From Variovorax sp. MHTC-1 (lineage in GTDB: Bacteria > Pseudomonadota > Gammaproteobacteria > Burkholderiales > Burkholderiaceae_C): DNA of 64,000 nucleotides. Below the pieces are notes generated by a model. It was not told the origin of the DNA and ran no database searches. It saw nothing but the letters and a program-made list of their open reading frames with translations. The stretch is from NCBI RefSeq assembly GCF_003984645.1, contig NZ_RWKI01000005.1, positions 330,307 to 394,306 of the forward strand, read 5' to 3'. Each line of letters starts with the position of its first letter. Position 1 is the first letter of the stretch. The position numbers and the translations under genes are program-made. Of the stretch, positions 22,101 through 30,504 are shown piece by piece.

Positions 22101-23452
22101 TGGGCGATGGTGCGCGCGAGCCCGCCACCCGTGGGCACCTTCTCGTCATGCACCACGCAGATGCCGCCGTTGAGCAGCGGGCCCCAGATCTCCAGCGTCG
22201 AGGCATCGAAGCCCAGCGGCGCCGCATGCAGCATGGCCTCGCCCGGACGGAGCTCGACATAGTGCGCGCCGATCACGAGGCGCAGGATCGAGCGATGGCA
22301 GATCTCGATGCCCTTGGGCGTGCCGGTCGAGCCCGAGGTGTACATCACATAGGCCAGCGATTCGCCGCCGGCCGCGGCCGGTGCGAGCGGCGGCAATGCG
22401 GCATCCTGGCCTGCGTCGTCGTCGATGGACAGCAGCGGCCGCTCGCTCGGCACCAGTTGCCGGTACGCGGCCTGCGTCACGACCAGCCGGACGACGGAAT
22501 CCGAGAGCATGAACGCGATGCGCTCGGCCGGGAAATCGGGTTGCACCGGCACGTAGACCGCCCCGGCCTTCAAGATGCCGAGCAGCGCGACCACGGCCGT
22601 GCTCGAGCGATCGAGCATCACGCCCACGGTGTCGCCGGCACGGATGCCGCGCGCCTGCAGCCGGCGCGCCAGCAACTCGGCGCGCGCGGCCAGCTCGCGG
22701 TAGCTCAGCGCGCCCTCGACGCCCACCAGCGCGATCGCATCGGGCCGTGCGGCGGCCTGGCGGTCGAAGGCGGCATGGACGGTCAGCGCCGCGTCGCAGG
22801 CCGAGGCTGCGCTGTTCCATGTCTCCAGTTGGCGCTGGCTGTCGATGGCCGGCAGCGTGCGGATCTCGCGCAGGCTTGCCGCGGGGCGATCGAGCAGATC
22901 CGCGGCGGTATCGGCGATGGCCAGCAGCAGGCCGACCTCGATCGCGCTGTCCATCAGCGACGCGGCGGCAGCCAGCCGGAGCGTCGCCGGCCGGCCCGCG
23001 GGCGCATGGAATTCCAGCTGAAGCGAAGGCGCGTCGGCCTGGTCGGCGCTCGCGCCGTCACGAAGCCAGAGCGCGAAAGGGGACGGCGATCCGGCTGTCG
23101 AGGCGACGACGCTGTGGCGGCGTGCGCTGTCGACCGTGGCCAGCCATTGCTGCGCTGTCGCGCTGTCGTCGCAGTTCAGGACGATGCCGGGACCCGGTGC
23201 CTCGTGAAACTCCACCACGGCCAAGCCTAGCCAGCGGGATTGAAGCAGGATCCATGAAGCGGCGAAGAGCGTGTCCGGCAGAAGGCCGGACGCCTGGGCC
23301 TGCCCGGCCCAACGGGTCGCGAGTGTCGGCGGGATATCGAGGCTGGAGACTTGCACCGCGGCTTGGCCCGCTGCGCCGGCACGGGGGACGAACAGGTCCG
23401 CCAGCGAAAGCGTCGCCTCGGTCGAAGAATTGGCTTCTGGTCCTTGTTCCAT
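16127..23452 (-). CDS. Hybrid NRPS-PKS, (partial C)-A-PCP-KS-AT-ACP-aminotransferase
   Basis: 2441 aa from ATG 23452; an in-frame GTG at 23488 would add 12 residues. Residues about 20-220 look like a condensation-domain remnant without HHxxxDG. The A domain follows ([11 protein letters not shown] near 371), with a specificity code read as D-A-L-W-L-G-G-T-F, valine-like. PCP has LGGDSLL near 763. The KS has its active Cys in TACSTS near 998 and both histidines ([17 protein letters not shown]). The AT has GHSVGEF near 1438 and HAFH, indicating malonyl-CoA. The ACP has GLDSLT near 1778. An Ala/Pro/Gln-rich linker leads to a class III PLP aminotransferase (DEVITGFR; Lys in [10 protein letters not shown] near 2227) of the MycA/McyE kind. 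Predicted product: a 3,4-diamino-5-methylhexanoyl thioester. First gene of the operon. Confidence 0.93.
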   Translation of the reverse strand: MEQGPEANSSTEATLSLADLFVPRAGAAGQAAVQVSSLDIPPTLATRWAGQAQASGLLPDTLFAASWILLQSRWLGLAVVEFHEAPGPGIVLNCDDSATAQQWLATVDSARRHSVVASTAGSPSPFALWLRDGASADQADAPSLQLEFHAPAGRPATLRLAAAASLMDSAIEVGLLLAIADTAADLLDRPAASLREIRTLPAIDSQRQLETWNSAASACDAALTVHAAFDRQAAARPDAIALVGVEGALSYRELAARAELLARRLQARGIRAGDTVGVMLDRSSTAVVALLGILKAGAVYVPVQPDFPAERIAFMLSDSVVRLVVTQAAYRQLVPSERPLLSIDDDAGQDAALPPLAPAAAGGESLAYVMYTSGSTGTPKGIEICHRSILRLVIGAHYVELRPGEAMLHAAPLGFDASTLEIWGPLLNGGICVVHDEKVPTGGGLARTIAQHSVKTAWLTAGLFNAVVDDDPAQLAGLRQLLTGGEALSVPHVRRALAALPGLALINGYGPTECTTFAATHRIPQDLPADARSVPIGRPINDTVLRVLSPSMAMLPAGLVGELCIGGRGLARGYLQRPDLSAERFVADPFGAPGERLYRTGDQARWLPDGTIEYIGRIDGQVKIRGHRIEIGEVEAALLAHPGIKSCAVVPRADAGGRLRLVAYLVARGAELPWSLLRQHLADRLPDAMLPAAQVWLEQLPVTTNGKLDRRALPEPPRQRPELAQPFEEARDDAERRVCAAFARALGLDQVGRSDNFFDLGGDSLLVLRVLRDLQQGSERRLSTNLFFRQPTPAALAADMQAQHDEPAPPQRERAVAAKPASGSDMESVALIAMAGRFPGAADVEQFWDNLMAGRESISFFDDATLDAGVSAALRADPLYVRARGVIDGIDQFDAAFFGINPKEAELMDPQQRVFLEICWECLERAGYVPDQAPGPVGVYGGMYNASYFQRHVSTRPDLVEMVGEFQVMLANEKDYITTRVANKLNLTGPAVSVHTACSTSLVAIAQAFFALRTGQCRMALAGGASVTCPPKSGYLYNEGSMLSPDGHTRSFDARAKGTVFSDGATVVLLKRLSDAIADGDTIYAVLRGAAINNDGGAKASFTAPSVDGQAAVIEAALASAGVEARSISYVETHGTATPMGDPIEVEGLARAYAAHTADTGFCTIGSLKSNVGHMVTAAGAAGLIKTALALHCEAIPASLHYEAPNPAIDFDATPFRVNSQLRPWPREGAPRRAGVSSFGVGGTNAHVIVEEAPPTAPSDPASGPQLLTLSARTPAALAAAAARLADHLDAHRELSLADVAHTLRVGRKQFAQRACVVAESIDEAVAALRSADSAARAGAAVNAWVPQAVFMFPGQGAQYAGMGRTLYAGDGVFRAAFDECLQAFEGVLGFDLRERMFSDDTAALAPTSVTQPATFALEYALARQLMALDVKPAAMIGHSVGEFAAAVLAGVMRLEDAARLVARRGALMQELPAGTMLSVRLPAAELQPLLPEGISLAADNGPAVCVAAGPSDAIERLRAELEAKGIVARTLSTSHAFHSAMMDAAVAPFEALVRETPLAPPALPIYSTLTGRLLSAEEATDPRYWARHLRETVRFSPAVREVLAQLAHPLFVEIGPRNTLATLVRQHASKALPAPAASLLADQPGSESAAWRLGAGRLWAQGVEIDLAALDARARKQRVRLPTYPFERKRFWVDIASTPIAAAPAPAPALAVAASVPPQTPSIPELTMTVAAAAATSAPPARRASLVTRLRELFENLSGADMADVDGAAPFVEIGLDSLTLTQAALQVKKTFKVNLTFRQLMESYRSFDALAEFLDATLPPDTAAAVVPPAMPAAVPQQPALAALPAMQPAAVVTDASGSLVQQVIAQQMQLMQQQLALLSAAPTVPVSPVLPAPAVEQPTPMATAAATASNTPEPAAAEEPPAAPTYDVKKAFGAIARIHTQSKEPTERQKARLAAFMRRYVERTRKSKAFTEHNRSHMADPRVVNGFRPATKEITYQIVIERSKGSRMWDIDGNEYVDTLNGFGMNLFGWTPDFINEAVKKQLDLGYEIGPQHPLAADVTRLLCELTGFDRAGLCNTGSEAVMAALRIARTVTGRSTVVLFTGSYHGTFDEVLVRAGRNAKGMSAAPGVLQGMFGDIRVLDYGTPEALEFIRANAEDLAAVLVEPVQSRRPDFQPRDFLREVRAITEKSDTCLIFDEVITGFRCDLGGAQALFGIRADLATYGKVLGGGMPVGVIAGRRQYMDALDGGPWQYGDDSVPTVGVTYFAGTFVRHPLALAAAKAALEHLKADNNKLQTQLNLHTAAMADELSAFCREVGAPVEIRYFSSLWRVSWLEDHPLQDLLFAMMRSRGVHILDNFPCFMTAAHSQQDIATIKSAFKESIAEMQEAELLPRRAAPKTVLDPSHPPAPDARLGRDKDGQPAWFVPDPNAQGKFTKYKA

Positions 23453-23782
23453 GAACTGGTGGTTCCGCTGTTCGCCCTGTTGCTTCACTGCCTTGTGTTG
23501 CCGGCCTGGATGTATCTATTGTGAGTAACTACAAAGCATTCACTCCATGGGCCCGATATTGCCCTTCGGCGGCGCGTCGCGCTACCGTACGAACGGCTAT
23601 CTGGCCAGCCTATGTCGTTTGGACGCTCTGCAACACTCGACGCATTTGGTTGCGAGCGGCGTAGGACGTCGCGGACACGATTGTGCCCCCCTTTTTACAT
23701 TTTGAATACAAAGGAAGTACAAGAAGCGCCATGCGGATGGCGTTAACCAATAGAAAAGTTCTATTTTTGCGGAACAGGCTGC
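23453..23782. other. AT-richer upstream region of the NRPS-PKS operon
   Basis: 330 nt without a gene, clearly lower in GC than its neighbours. It separates the phosphatase gene stop from the synthase start on the same strand. It holds a promoter candidate (23694-23722). An imperfect palindrome TTGTGAGTAACTACAA at 23519-23534, about 67 nt before the ATG, could be an operator. A small hairpin formed by CGCCAT/ATGGCG around 23729-23744 could terminate the phosphatase transcript. I see no coding potential. Confidence 0.6.
23694..23722 (-). promoter_or_regulatory. Candidate sigma-70 promoter of the NRPS-PKS operon
   Basis: On the minus strand: a -35-like TTGTAC (23717-23722), a 17-nt spacer and a -10-like TGTAAA (23694-23699), each 4 of 6 to consensus, within the most AT-rich part of the gap. 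It would give a leader of roughly 235 nt before ATG 23452. Found by eye only. Confidence 0.35.
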
Positions 23783-24421
23783 TCAGGCCGCGGCCTCGTC
23801 GAGAAAGCCCTCGCTCAGGTGCCCCGTATCGCCCCAGCCCACGAGCGTGAAGCCCTGGGGCGTCCAGAGGAGACGGTTGATGGCGGCATTGCCGAGGTGC
23901 CAGGTGCGCGGCGCCTGCAGCTCTTGCCCGGTGGCCGCGCGGTAGAGAACATCCATCACGCCGCCGTGCGCCACCATCACCACCAGTTCACCCGGGTGCC
24001 GGGCCGCGAGCTCCGCGGCCACGCCGGTCACGCGCTCCCGGAAGGTCAGCAGCGACTCGCCACCATCCGGTGCGAAGGCCGGGTCGCGGGTGCGCCAGAG
24101 CCGGGCCTGTTCGGGGAGCGTCGAATCGATATCCGCGAAGGTACGGCCTTCGAAGTGGCCGAAGGCCCGTTCGCGCAGCCCCGGCTCCGCCTTGACCTCG
24201 ATGGCGCGCGGCCGTGCGATTTCGAGTGCGGTTTGCCACGCGCGCGCGAGGTCGCTGGCGTAGATGGCGGCGATGGGTTCTTCCGCGAGTGCCTGCCCAA
24301 CGCGCCGGGCCTGCCAAAGTCCCGTGTCGTTGAGGGCGATGTCGAGCTGCCCCTGGATGCGAGTGTCGACATTCCAGGCGGTTTCGCCGTGGCGCACGGC
24401 AATCAGGCGGGTGACCTCCAT
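23783..24421 (-). CDS. Histidine phosphatase (phosphoglycerate mutase-like)
   Basis: 212 aa. The catalytic RHG motif is in IAVRHGETAWN at the N-terminus, with the second arginine in ASDLARAWQTA. The acid is in GLRERAFGHFEGRTFADID and the second histidine in VMVAHGGVMDVL. This is the complete active site of the cofactor-dependent phosphoglycerate mutase/acid phosphatase superfamily. The length and motifs match the GpmB/CobC-like small phosphatases and not the 250-aa glycolytic GpmA. The real substrate cannot be read from sequence. It is followed 11 nt downstream of the DUF4136 gene stop. Confidence 0.88.
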   Translation of the reverse strand: MEVTRLIAVRHGETAWNVDTRIQGQLDIALNDTGLWQARRVGQALAEEPIAAIYASDLARAWQTALEIARPRAIEVKAEPGLRERAFGHFEGRTFADIDSTLPEQARLWRTRDPAFAPDGGESLLTFRERVTGVAAELAARHPGELVVMVAHGGVMDVLYRAATGQELQAPRTWHLGNAAINRLLWTPQGFTLVGWGDTGHLSEGFLDEAAA

Positions 24422-24432
24422 CCGGGGCGATT

Positions 24433-25074
24433 CTAGTTTTTCGCGGTCGAGACCTCGATGTCCACGCGGCGCTCGCCCTTCGGCGGATTCGGAAAGCCCT
24501 GCAAGGCAGCCTGGAACATCACCGGCAGCACCGTCGCGCTGGCCGTGTAGGGGCCGTCGTTGCGCGCATGGGTTTCATACACGACGCGGTTGGACGGCAG
24601 TTCGCGCAGCACGATGCTGACCTCGCGCGCATACCAGGGGTTCGAGGCTGGCGGGAAGGCCGGTCCGTACCAGCCGCCGCCGTACCAGCCCCGGCCGTAC
24701 CAGGGTGAGCCGTACCAGGGCGAGCCGTAGCGGCCGTAGCGGTAGGGCCCCCACGGCCCGCCGCCGTAGAACCAGGGGTCCGCCCAGGGGGAGCGCTCGG
24801 CCGTCACGCGGGCGCCGATCTGCGCCGTGTAGCGTGGGTTGGAATCGTCGCGGCGCAGGCCGACGCGTTCGAGCGCGGCGCCTGCCATCGCTTCGAGCTG
24901 AAGCTGCGAAGCCTCGCTGGCCTGCTGCGAGGGCAGGCGTTCGAAGCGGTAGGTGGCGCCGGCCGGAACGGCGCTGATGCTGGAGAAGCTTTTCACCTCG
25001 CTGTCGACCACCCAGCGGGTGGCGCAGCCGGTGAGGCCGACGGTCAGCACAAGGGCGGCGAGCGCAAGTTTCAT
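24433..25074 (-). CDS. DUF4136 family lipoprotein with a Tyr/Gly/Trp-rich insert
   Basis: 213 aa. The signal peptide ends in lipobox LTGCATRW, so the mature protein is probably anchored to the outer membrane. The first and last thirds match the DUF4136 pattern (SFSSISAVPAGATYRFERLP; VVYETHARNDGPY). Residues about 95-140 form an unusual low-complexity insert with repeated SPWYG/GWYG units. The start at 25074 gives the signal peptide; longer frames upstream overlap the ttcA coding region and are not supported. The function of the family is unknown. Envelope lipoproteins of this type are often stress-related, but that is only inference here. Confidence 0.8.
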   Translation of the reverse strand: MKLALAALVLTVGLTGCATRWVVDSEVKSFSSISAVPAGATYRFERLPSQQASEASQLQLEAMAGAALERVGLRRDDSNPRYTAQIGARVTAERSPWADPWFYGGGPWGPYRYGRYGSPWYGSPWYGRGWYGGGWYGPAFPPASNPWYAREVSIVLRELPSNRVVYETHARNDGPYTASATVLPVMFQAALQGFPNPPKGERRVDIEVSTAKN

Positions 25075-25102
25075 GCGGATCTCCTGGTGGAGGCGCCGCT
25101 CC

Positions 25103-26017
25103 TCAAAGCTGCACGATGCGCAGCGCGGACGGCGCCGGGAACTCTGGCGCGTCGAAGGCCTTGTCGCCTTCGGCATCGGCCACGCCGGTGGCCTTGAGAC
25201 CCTTGAAGTCGTGTTGCGTTCCATCGAGCAGATGCGAGGGCACCACGTTCTGCAGCGCATTGAACATGTTCTCGACGCGCCCGGGATGCTTGCGGTCCCA
25301 CTCGCGCAGCATCTCGCCGACCTGCTTGCGCTGCAGGTTCTCCTGGCTGCCGCACAGCGTGCACGGGATGATCGGGAACGCGCGGTGCTGGGCCCAGCGC
25401 ACCAGGTCCTTCTCGGCCACGTAGGCCAGCGGCCGGATCACGATGTGACGGCCGTCGTCGCTCACCAGCTTGGGCGGCATCGACTTGAGCTTGCCGGCGA
25501 AGAACATGTTGAGGAAGAAGGTCTGCAGCATGTCGTCGCGGTGGTGGCCCAGCGCGACCTTGGTGGCGCCGAGCTCGTCGGCCACGCGGTAGAGGATGCC
25601 GCGGCGCAGCCGGCTGCACAGGCCGCAGGTGGTCTTGCCCTCTGGAATCACGCGCTTCACGATCGAGTAGGTGTCCTGCTCCTCGATATGGAAGGGCACG
25701 CCGAGCGCACTGAGGTAGTCGGGCAGCACGTCCTCGGGAAAGCCGGGCTGCTTCTGGTCGAGGTTGACCGCGACGATGTCGAAGTGGATCGGCGCGCGGG
25801 CGCGGAGCTTCTGCAGGATATCGAGCAGTGCATAGCTGTCCTTGCCGCCCGAGACACAGACCATGACCTTGTCGCCTTCCTCGATCATGTTGTAGTCCAC
25901 GATCGCGCGGCCGACCTCGCGGCACAGGCGCTTCTCGAGCTTGTGGGTCTCGCGCTCGATCTTGAGCGACGCGTCGCGAGGCGTCTCGGTTTCGATGTCA
26001 GTCCAAAGAGCACTCAT
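25103..26017 (-). CDS. ttcA: tRNA 2-thiocytidine(32) synthetase TtcA
   Basis: 304 aa. This PP-loop ATPase with a 4Fe-4S cluster makes 2-thiocytidine at position 32 of some tRNAs. The PP-loop is [14 protein letters not shown]. The paired cysteine motif [10 protein letters not shown] (about residue 130) and the second [14 protein letters not shown] (about 215) are the conserved CxxC pairs holding the cluster. ATG 26017 gives the usual N-terminus; an ATG six codons upstream is possible. It follows folB on the same strand, separated by repeat copy C, and precedes the DUF4136 gene by 28 nt. Confidence 0.95.
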   Translation of the reverse strand: MSALWTDIETETPRDASLKIERETHKLEKRLCREVGRAIVDYNMIEEGDKVMVCVSGGKDSYALLDILQKLRARAPIHFDIVAVNLDQKQPGFPEDVLPDYLSALGVPFHIEEQDTYSIVKRVIPEGKTTCGLCSRLRRGILYRVADELGATKVALGHHRDDMLQTFFLNMFFAGKLKSMPPKLVSDDGRHIVIRPLAYVAEKDLVRWAQHRAFPIIPCTLCGSQENLQRKQVGEMLREWDRKHPGRVENMFNALQNVVPSHLLDGTQHDFKGLKATGVADAEGDKAFDAPEFPAPSALRIVQL

Positions 26018-26050
26018 GGTGCAACCCGCTTTCATTCAAAGACAGTATTT

Positions 26051-26152
26051 CCAGGAACACCGCGGAACCGGCTTTGCCGGGCCGCTTGTGTTGCCCCCGG
26101 CGAGGGGGAAGGCGCGCGCGACACGAAGTGCGCGAAGCCTGGGGGAGAGCCA
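26051..26152 (-). repeat. Dispersed stop-adjacent palindromic repeat, copy C
   Basis: It lies between folB and ttcA. Read on the minus strand it starts within a few bases of the folB stop (26154) with CTCTCCCCCAGGCTTCGC and CACTTCGTGT. It ends with the same hairpin as copy B (26056-26092: AACACCGCGG against CCGCTTGTGTT). One base of the outer stem differs from the other copies and leaves a mismatch. Confidence 0.8.
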
Positions 26153-26153
26153 T

Positions 26154-26543
26154 TCACTTGCTCCTAAAAACTTCGACTCCCACTGCATCGCAGTCGGGAT
26201 AGACATCGGGCTTGGCCGTCGACACGCGCGCGGCCTGCACCTTGGGATGGGCGAGCACCTGCGTGAGGATGTCGTCGCACAGCGTTTCCTGCAAGTGGAT
26301 GTGGCCCTTGGAGAGGCGCGTGGCGACGGTGCGGCGGATGAAGTCGTAGTCGACCACTTCGTCGAGTTCGTCCGACTTCGGCGTCGAAACGTCAAGCGGC
26401 ACGTAGAGGTCGACGTTGATGATCACGCGCTGCTCGGCGCGCTTCTCGAATTCGTGCACGCCGATGTTGATCCAGACCTCGTAGTCGCGCAGAAAGACGC
26501 GCCGGCACGAGAGCAGAAGGGGGTCGAGAGCGGCAGTGGTCAT
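26154..26543 (-). CDS. folB: Dihydroneopterin aldolase FolB
   Basis: 129 aa, normal for FolB, which makes 6-hydroxymethyl-dihydropterin in folate synthesis. The N-terminal strand (VFLRDYEVWINIGVHEFEKRAEQRVIINVD) with its conserved Gly and Glu, and the later VDYDFIRRTV and LQETLCDDI segments, are typical. ATG 26543 overlaps the stop of the preceding short-chain reductase (ATGA). The two genes are therefore coupled, and the reductase is likely a pterin/folate enzyme. Confidence 0.92.
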   Translation of the reverse strand: MTTAALDPLLLSCRRVFLRDYEVWINIGVHEFEKRAEQRVIINVDLYVPLDVSTPKSDELDEVVDYDFIRRTVATRLSKGHIHLQETLCDDILTQVLAHPKVQAARVSTAKPDVYPDCDAVGVEVFRSK

Positions 26544-27340
26544 GGCTTGGAATCTTCCTGGAGCAGCTCGTCGACGACGAACATGATGTCGCGCGGGAGC
26601 GGCACCAGGTGCTGGCCGTTGTCGACGCAAAGGGTGGTGCCCGTCATGCTGGGCGTGCCGGCAAGAAAGACGCAAGCGCGGGTCACGTCGGCCGGATCGA
26701 TGGGCCGGCGCAGCAGGTTGGCGCGCGAGGCCTTCTCGAAATTGGCCCGGTCCTGCGGCCCGCTGGTGTAGAGGATGCCCGGCGCCACGCCGCACACGCG
26801 CACCGCCGGCGCCAGCGCCTGCGCTTGCAAGGCCACGGCGCGCTCCAGCGCCAGCTTGGACACCGTGTAGGAAAAGTAATCGGGGTTCAGGTTGTAGACC
26901 TTCTGGTCCAGGATGTGGATGGCCGAGCGGTCGATGCCGTCGCCGGGCGCGGCGCTCTTCGCGAGCAGCCGTGCAAAGGACAGCGGCGCGATCAGGTTCA
27001 CGCCGAGCTGGCGCAGCGCGGCATCGGCGTCGAAATCCAGGCCGGTGTCGGGCTCGAAGGCGGAGGCGTTGTTGACGACGCAGCCCAGCGGGCCGCCGGC
27101 CGTGGCCTTGGCGATCAGCGTGCGCCGTCCTTCCTCGCTCGCGATGTCGGCCTCGACCGCCGTGGCGCGGTGCCCTTCTGCGCGCAAGCGCGCGCACAGC
27201 GCCTCGGCCTGCACGCGCGAGGCGCGGTACTGGCACCACACTGTCCAGCCCGCGCGCGCGAAGGCCTCGCAGACCGCGGCGCCGAGCCGCTGGCCGCCGC
27301 CGGTCACGAGCACGCCGTGGCGTGGGGTCGATTCAGCCAT
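26540..27340 (-). CDS. Short-chain reductase, FolM/pteridine-reductase-like
   Basis: 266 aa Rossmann-fold SDR. The cofactor motif TGGGQRLGAAV resembles the TGxxxRLG of pteridine reductases (PTR1, FolM), as opposed to the classical TGxxxGIG. The NNAS motif and the catalytic YTVSK (about residue 183) are present. Coupling to folB supports a dihydropteridine or dihydromonapterin reductase role. Its start lies only 17 nt from the divergent start of the methyltransferase gene. Confidence 0.8.
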   Translation of the reverse strand: MAESTPRHGVLVTGGGQRLGAAVCEAFARAGWTVWCQYRASRVQAEALCARLRAEGHRATAVEADIASEEGRRTLIAKATAGGPLGCVVNNASAFEPDTGLDFDADAALRQLGVNLIAPLSFARLLAKSAAPGDGIDRSAIHILDQKVYNLNPDYFSYTVSKLALERAVALQAQALAPAVRVCGVAPGILYTSGPQDRANFEKASRANLLRRPIDPADVTRACVFLAGTPSMTGTTLCVDNGQHLVPLPRDIMFVVDELLQEDSKP

Positions 27341-27357
27341 CCTGATAGATTTCCCGT

Positions 27358-28455
27358 ATGAACCAGGAGCACGGCGCCGAACGCGCCACCCCCTTGACCC
27401 GGATTATCGATGCCACCCTGCAGCGCGCCGGGGGCTGGCTGCCATTTGACCGTTTCATGGCCCTGGCTCTTTATGCGCCGGGCCTGGGCTACTACGCCAA
27501 TGCGAGCCGCAAGTTCGGACAGATGCCCTCCTCGGGCAGCGACTTCGTGACCGCGCCCGAGCTCACGCCGCTGTTCGGCCGCGCCCTGGCCGTGCAGGTG
27601 GCCGAGGCGCTGGCGAAGACCGGGACCGACGAGCTCTGGGAATTCGGCGCCGGCTCGGGAGCGCTCGCGCTGCAGCTGCTCGACGCTTTGGGCGATCGCG
27701 TCGAGCGCTATCGCATCGTCGACCTGTCCGGCATCTTGCGCGAGCGCCAGCAGCAGGCGCTCGCGCGTCACGCCGGCAAGGTCGAGTGGCTGCACGAGCT
27801 GCCGGAGACGATGCGCGGCGTGGTGGTCGGCAACGAAGTGCTCGATGCGATGCCGGTGCAGCTGCTGGCGCGCAGCGGCGGCGCCTGGTTCGAACGCGGC
27901 GTGGTGCGCCGGGGCGAGGGCTTCGCTTGGGAAGACCGGCCGACCGAGCTGCGGCCGCCGGTCTCGATCGAGGGCGTGCATGACTACCTGACCGAGATCC
28001 ACCCCCAGGCCGAGGCCTTCATCGCCACGCTGGCCGATCGGCTGAAGGAAGGCGCGGCCTTCTTCATCGACTACGGCTTTCCCGAAGCCGAGTACTACCA
28101 CCCGCAGCGCCACATGGGCACCGTGATGTGCCACCGCGGCCACCAGGCGGACGGCGATCCGCTGGCGGAAGTGGGCGAGAAGGACATCACGGCGCACGTC
28201 GACTTCACGGGCGTGGCGCTCGCGGGCCAGGAGGCCGGCTTCGAGGTGCTGGGCTATGCCAGCCAGGCGAGGTTCCTGCTCAACGCCGGCATCCTGCCGA
28301 TGATGGAGCAGGCCTCCCTGGCGGAGCGAACGCTGGCGGCGCGCCTGATCCACGAGCACGAGATGGGCGAGCTCTTCAAAGTGATCGGCTTCGCGGTCGG
28401 CGAGGCCTGGGATGCCATCGGCTTTGCCGAGGGAGACCGCAGCCACACCCTCTGA
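27358..28455 (+). CDS. SAM-dependent methyltransferase, MidA/NDUFAF7 (DUF185) family
   Basis: 365 aa, full length for the family. N-terminal MALALYAPGLGYYA and the DFVTAPELTPLFG segment are family hallmarks, followed by the SAM-binding motif WEFGAGSGALA and NEVLDAMPVQLL. The mitochondrial relative methylates an arginine of a complex I subunit. The bacterial target is not established. Divergent from the folM-like gene with a 17-bp gap, so each promoter must overlap the other gene's coding start unless a transcript is nearly leaderless. Confidence 0.88.
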   Translation: MNQEHGAERATPLTRIIDATLQRAGGWLPFDRFMALALYAPGLGYYANASRKFGQMPSSGSDFVTAPELTPLFGRALAVQVAEALAKTGTDELWEFGAGSGALALQLLDALGDRVERYRIVDLSGILRERQQQALARHAGKVEWLHELPETMRGVVVGNEVLDAMPVQLLARSGGAWFERGVVRRGEGFAWEDRPTELRPPVSIEGVHDYLTEIHPQAEAFIATLADRLKEGAAFFIDYGFPEAEYYHPQRHMGTVMCHRGHQADGDPLAEVGEKDITAHVDFTGVALAGQEAGFEVLGYASQARFLLNAGILPMMEQASLAERTLAARLIHEHEMGELFKVIGFAVGEAWDAIGFAEGDRSHTL

Positions 28456-28496
28456 AGGGACCGGATGATTCGCCGAGATCGTCGCGGCGGCGCGGG

Positions 28497-28877
28497 TCAG
28501 GCCTTGGCTTGCCGACGCACCAGCCGAAGCTCTTCCTTCAAGAAATCGGCGGAATCGCGCGTGCCTTTGCCCGCGGTACGAACCTTGTAAGGCACCTTCG
28601 TCACTTCGGAGCGCGTGCCGCACAGCCTGATGAAGTCCTCGGCGGTCACGATCTTGTCCTTGAAGTGGTCGTACTTGGCGCGCAGGTGCCGCGCCGCTTC
28701 GGCCGCATCGTGCTCCTCGCCGTTGCGCATGAACTTCATCGACTTGTGGTGGGCGACGCGCTGGATCAGCGTCTCGATCACTTTTTGTTCGGAGGCCGAA
28801 GGCGTGGCGGACGCCGGACCGGCCGCACACAGCGCCAGCGCGGCCAGCAGGCCTTGCATGAATCTCAGAATGTTCAT
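28497..28877 (-). CDS. DUF5329 (YfeK-like) secreted protein
   Basis: 126 aa from ATG 28877, which has a GGAG ribosome-binding site about 10 nt upstream. The signal peptide ends near ALCAAGPASA. The mature part matches the YfeK/DUF5329 pattern, with [31 protein letters not shown] and DSADFLKEEL. Its function is unknown; it is probably periplasmic. It converges on the methyltransferase gene, with 41 nt between stops. Confidence 0.8.
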   Translation of the reverse strand: MNILRFMQGLLAALALCAAGPASATPSASEQKVIETLIQRVAHHKSMKFMRNGEEHDAAEAARHLRAKYDHFKDKIVTAEDFIRLCGTRSEVTKVPYKVRTAGKGTRDSADFLKEELRLVRRQAKA

Positions 28878-28993
28878 TGCATGAATCTCCAACAGCTTGT
28901 TATTGGCAGTCCAACCGATGGTGGCGGCGCGGCATGTCCGGCGTCAAGGCAGCTCGGCGTCAGGTTTAATCTATTCCTTTGCATTTTCGCGCC

Positions 28994-29791
28994 ATGAGTT
29001 CCCACGCCCCCTTGCAGGACGATCTGCGCATCGCCGATGCGCTGGCCGATGCGGCCGCCGCGCTGTCGCTGGCCTACTTCCGCACGCCGCTCGACATCAT
29101 CGCCAAGGCCGACGAAAGCCCGGTCACCCAGGCCGACCGCGCGGCCGAGACCGCGATGCGCGAGATCCTCGGCAAAGAGCGCCCGGCCGACGGCATCTTC
29201 GGCGAGGAGCACGGCCTGGAGCGCGTGGATGCCGCGAGCGTCTGGGTGCTGGACCCGATCGACGGCACGCGCAGCTTCATCACCGGCTCGCCGCTTTGGG
29301 GCACGCTGATCGCGCTGGTGCGCGGCGGCCGCGTCGAGCTCGGCATGATCGACATGCCGGTGCTTCGGGAGCGCTGGGTCGGCCTGCACGGCCTCGGTGC
29401 CGAGCGCAACGGGCAGCCGGTGCGCGCGAGCAGCTGCAGCGCTGTGGCTGAGGCGCGCATCGTCACCACGTCGCCCGATATCTTCAACGCGGCCGACTGG
29501 CAGGCCTTCGACACGCTGAGCCGCCGCTGCGCGATGCGCCGTTTCGGCGGCGACTGCTACGGCTATGCCCAGCTCGCGGGCGGCACCATCGACCTGGTGG
29601 TCGAAACCGGCCTGCAGCCCTACGACTACCTGGGCCCGGCCGGGCTGATCGAGGCCGCCGGTGGCGTGATCACCGACTGGCAAGGCCGGCCGCTGGGCCT
29701 GCAGTCCGACGGCCGCGTGATCGCCGCGGCCACGCCGGCCTTGCACCGGGAGGCGCTCGCGGTGTTGGGCGCGGCGGCCGGCGGCCGCTGA
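28994..29791 (+). CDS. hisN: Histidinol-phosphatase, inositol-monophosphatase family
   Basis: 265 aa. The metal-binding motifs of the family are in order: ESPVTQADRAAE, GEEHG, WVLDPIDGTRSFI and the late GDCYGYAQLAGGTIDLVVE with PYDYLGP. The FITGSPLWGTLIAL stretch matches HisN-type histidinol-phosphatases better than SuhB or CysQ. It would carry out the penultimate step of histidine synthesis. ATG 28994 gives the normal N-terminus. It stands alone, away from the other his genes. Confidence 0.85.
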   Translation: MSSHAPLQDDLRIADALADAAAALSLAYFRTPLDIIAKADESPVTQADRAAETAMREILGKERPADGIFGEEHGLERVDAASVWVLDPIDGTRSFITGSPLWGTLIALVRGGRVELGMIDMPVLRERWVGLHGLGAERNGQPVRASSCSAVAEARIVTTSPDIFNAADWQAFDTLSRRCAMRRFGGDCYGYAQLAGGTIDLVVETGLQPYDYLGPAGLIEAAGGVITDWQGRPLGLQSDGRVIAAATPALHREALAVLGAAAGGR

Positions 29792-29936
29792 AAAGAAACG
29801 CGCGCGGGACCTTTGTCCCGCCTGCCCAGGGCGTTGACGCGCCCGCACGGGCCGAACCGGGACAGCCGCCTCAGGACAGCCGGCGCCGTGTTCCCAAGAA
29901 TCGATGCTCCCTCACTGTCTCGCGGGAGCTCATTCC

Positions 29937-30476
29937 ATGTCCGTTCACGCCATCCATGCGGCGATCCTGCCCTCGCGGCATCCTGCCTTGCTGGGATTGA
30001 TCGCGCTGATCGATGCGACGCCCGGCGAGGGGCGCGCTGCGGTCCTCGGACGCTGGCTCGAAAGCCGCATCGGCGAACGCCGCCCGCTGGGCTGGCAGCT
30101 CGAGCGCGCGGCCACCGCGGCGATGTCGCTGCTCGATGCGGCCGATACGCCGATCGACGAACTGGCGCGCCGGCACCGCGTGAGCCGGCGCCAGCTCGAG
30201 CGCGATTTCCGGCGTTGTCTCGGCGTGGCGCCGCGCACCTACGCGCGGCTGGTGCGCTTCCAACGCGCGGCCTGCGCAATCGCCGACGGCATGCCGCTGG
30301 CGCAGGTCGCTGCGGAACACGGCTTTGCGGACCAGGCGCACATGACGCGGGTTTTCGGCGAGACCGCCGGCGTGACGCCGCGCCATCTGCGCGACGGCGG
30401 CGGGGCTGCGGCCGCGCTGCGTTCGGTGTTCGCGCATCGCATGGCGATGCCGCCGGCCTTGCGGCTGGCGGCTTGA
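29937..30476 (+). CDS. AraC-family regulator, short form
   Basis: 179 aa. The C-terminal AraC domain has two helix-turn-helices: TPIDELARRHRVSRRQLERD and LAQVAAEHGFADQAHMTRVF, with the family ending AGVTPRHLR. The N-terminal part is only about 75 aa and carries no cupin sensor, so the ligand-binding half seen in full-length AraC proteins is missing. ATG 29937 has a GGGAG ribosome-binding site. A longer frame upstream has no support. Targets unknown; the small lipoprotein gene converging on it and hisN behind it give no hint. Confidence 0.82.
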   Translation: MSVHAIHAAILPSRHPALLGLIALIDATPGEGRAAVLGRWLESRIGERRPLGWQLERAATAAMSLLDAADTPIDELARRHRVSRRQLERDFRRCLGVAPRTYARLVRFQRAACAIADGMPLAQVAAEHGFADQAHMTRVFGETAGVTPRHLRDGGGAAAALRSVFAHRMAMPPALRLAA

Positions 30477-30504
30477 GAAGCCGGCTGCGGCCACGGGGCC
30501 ATCC

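Noticed and set aside
11124..23452. Siderophore cluster of the variobactin/vacidobactin type
   Set aside because: No hydroxamate-forming monooxygenase, no aspartate beta-hydroxylase, no TonB receptor and no MbtH gene are present, and the domain order differs.
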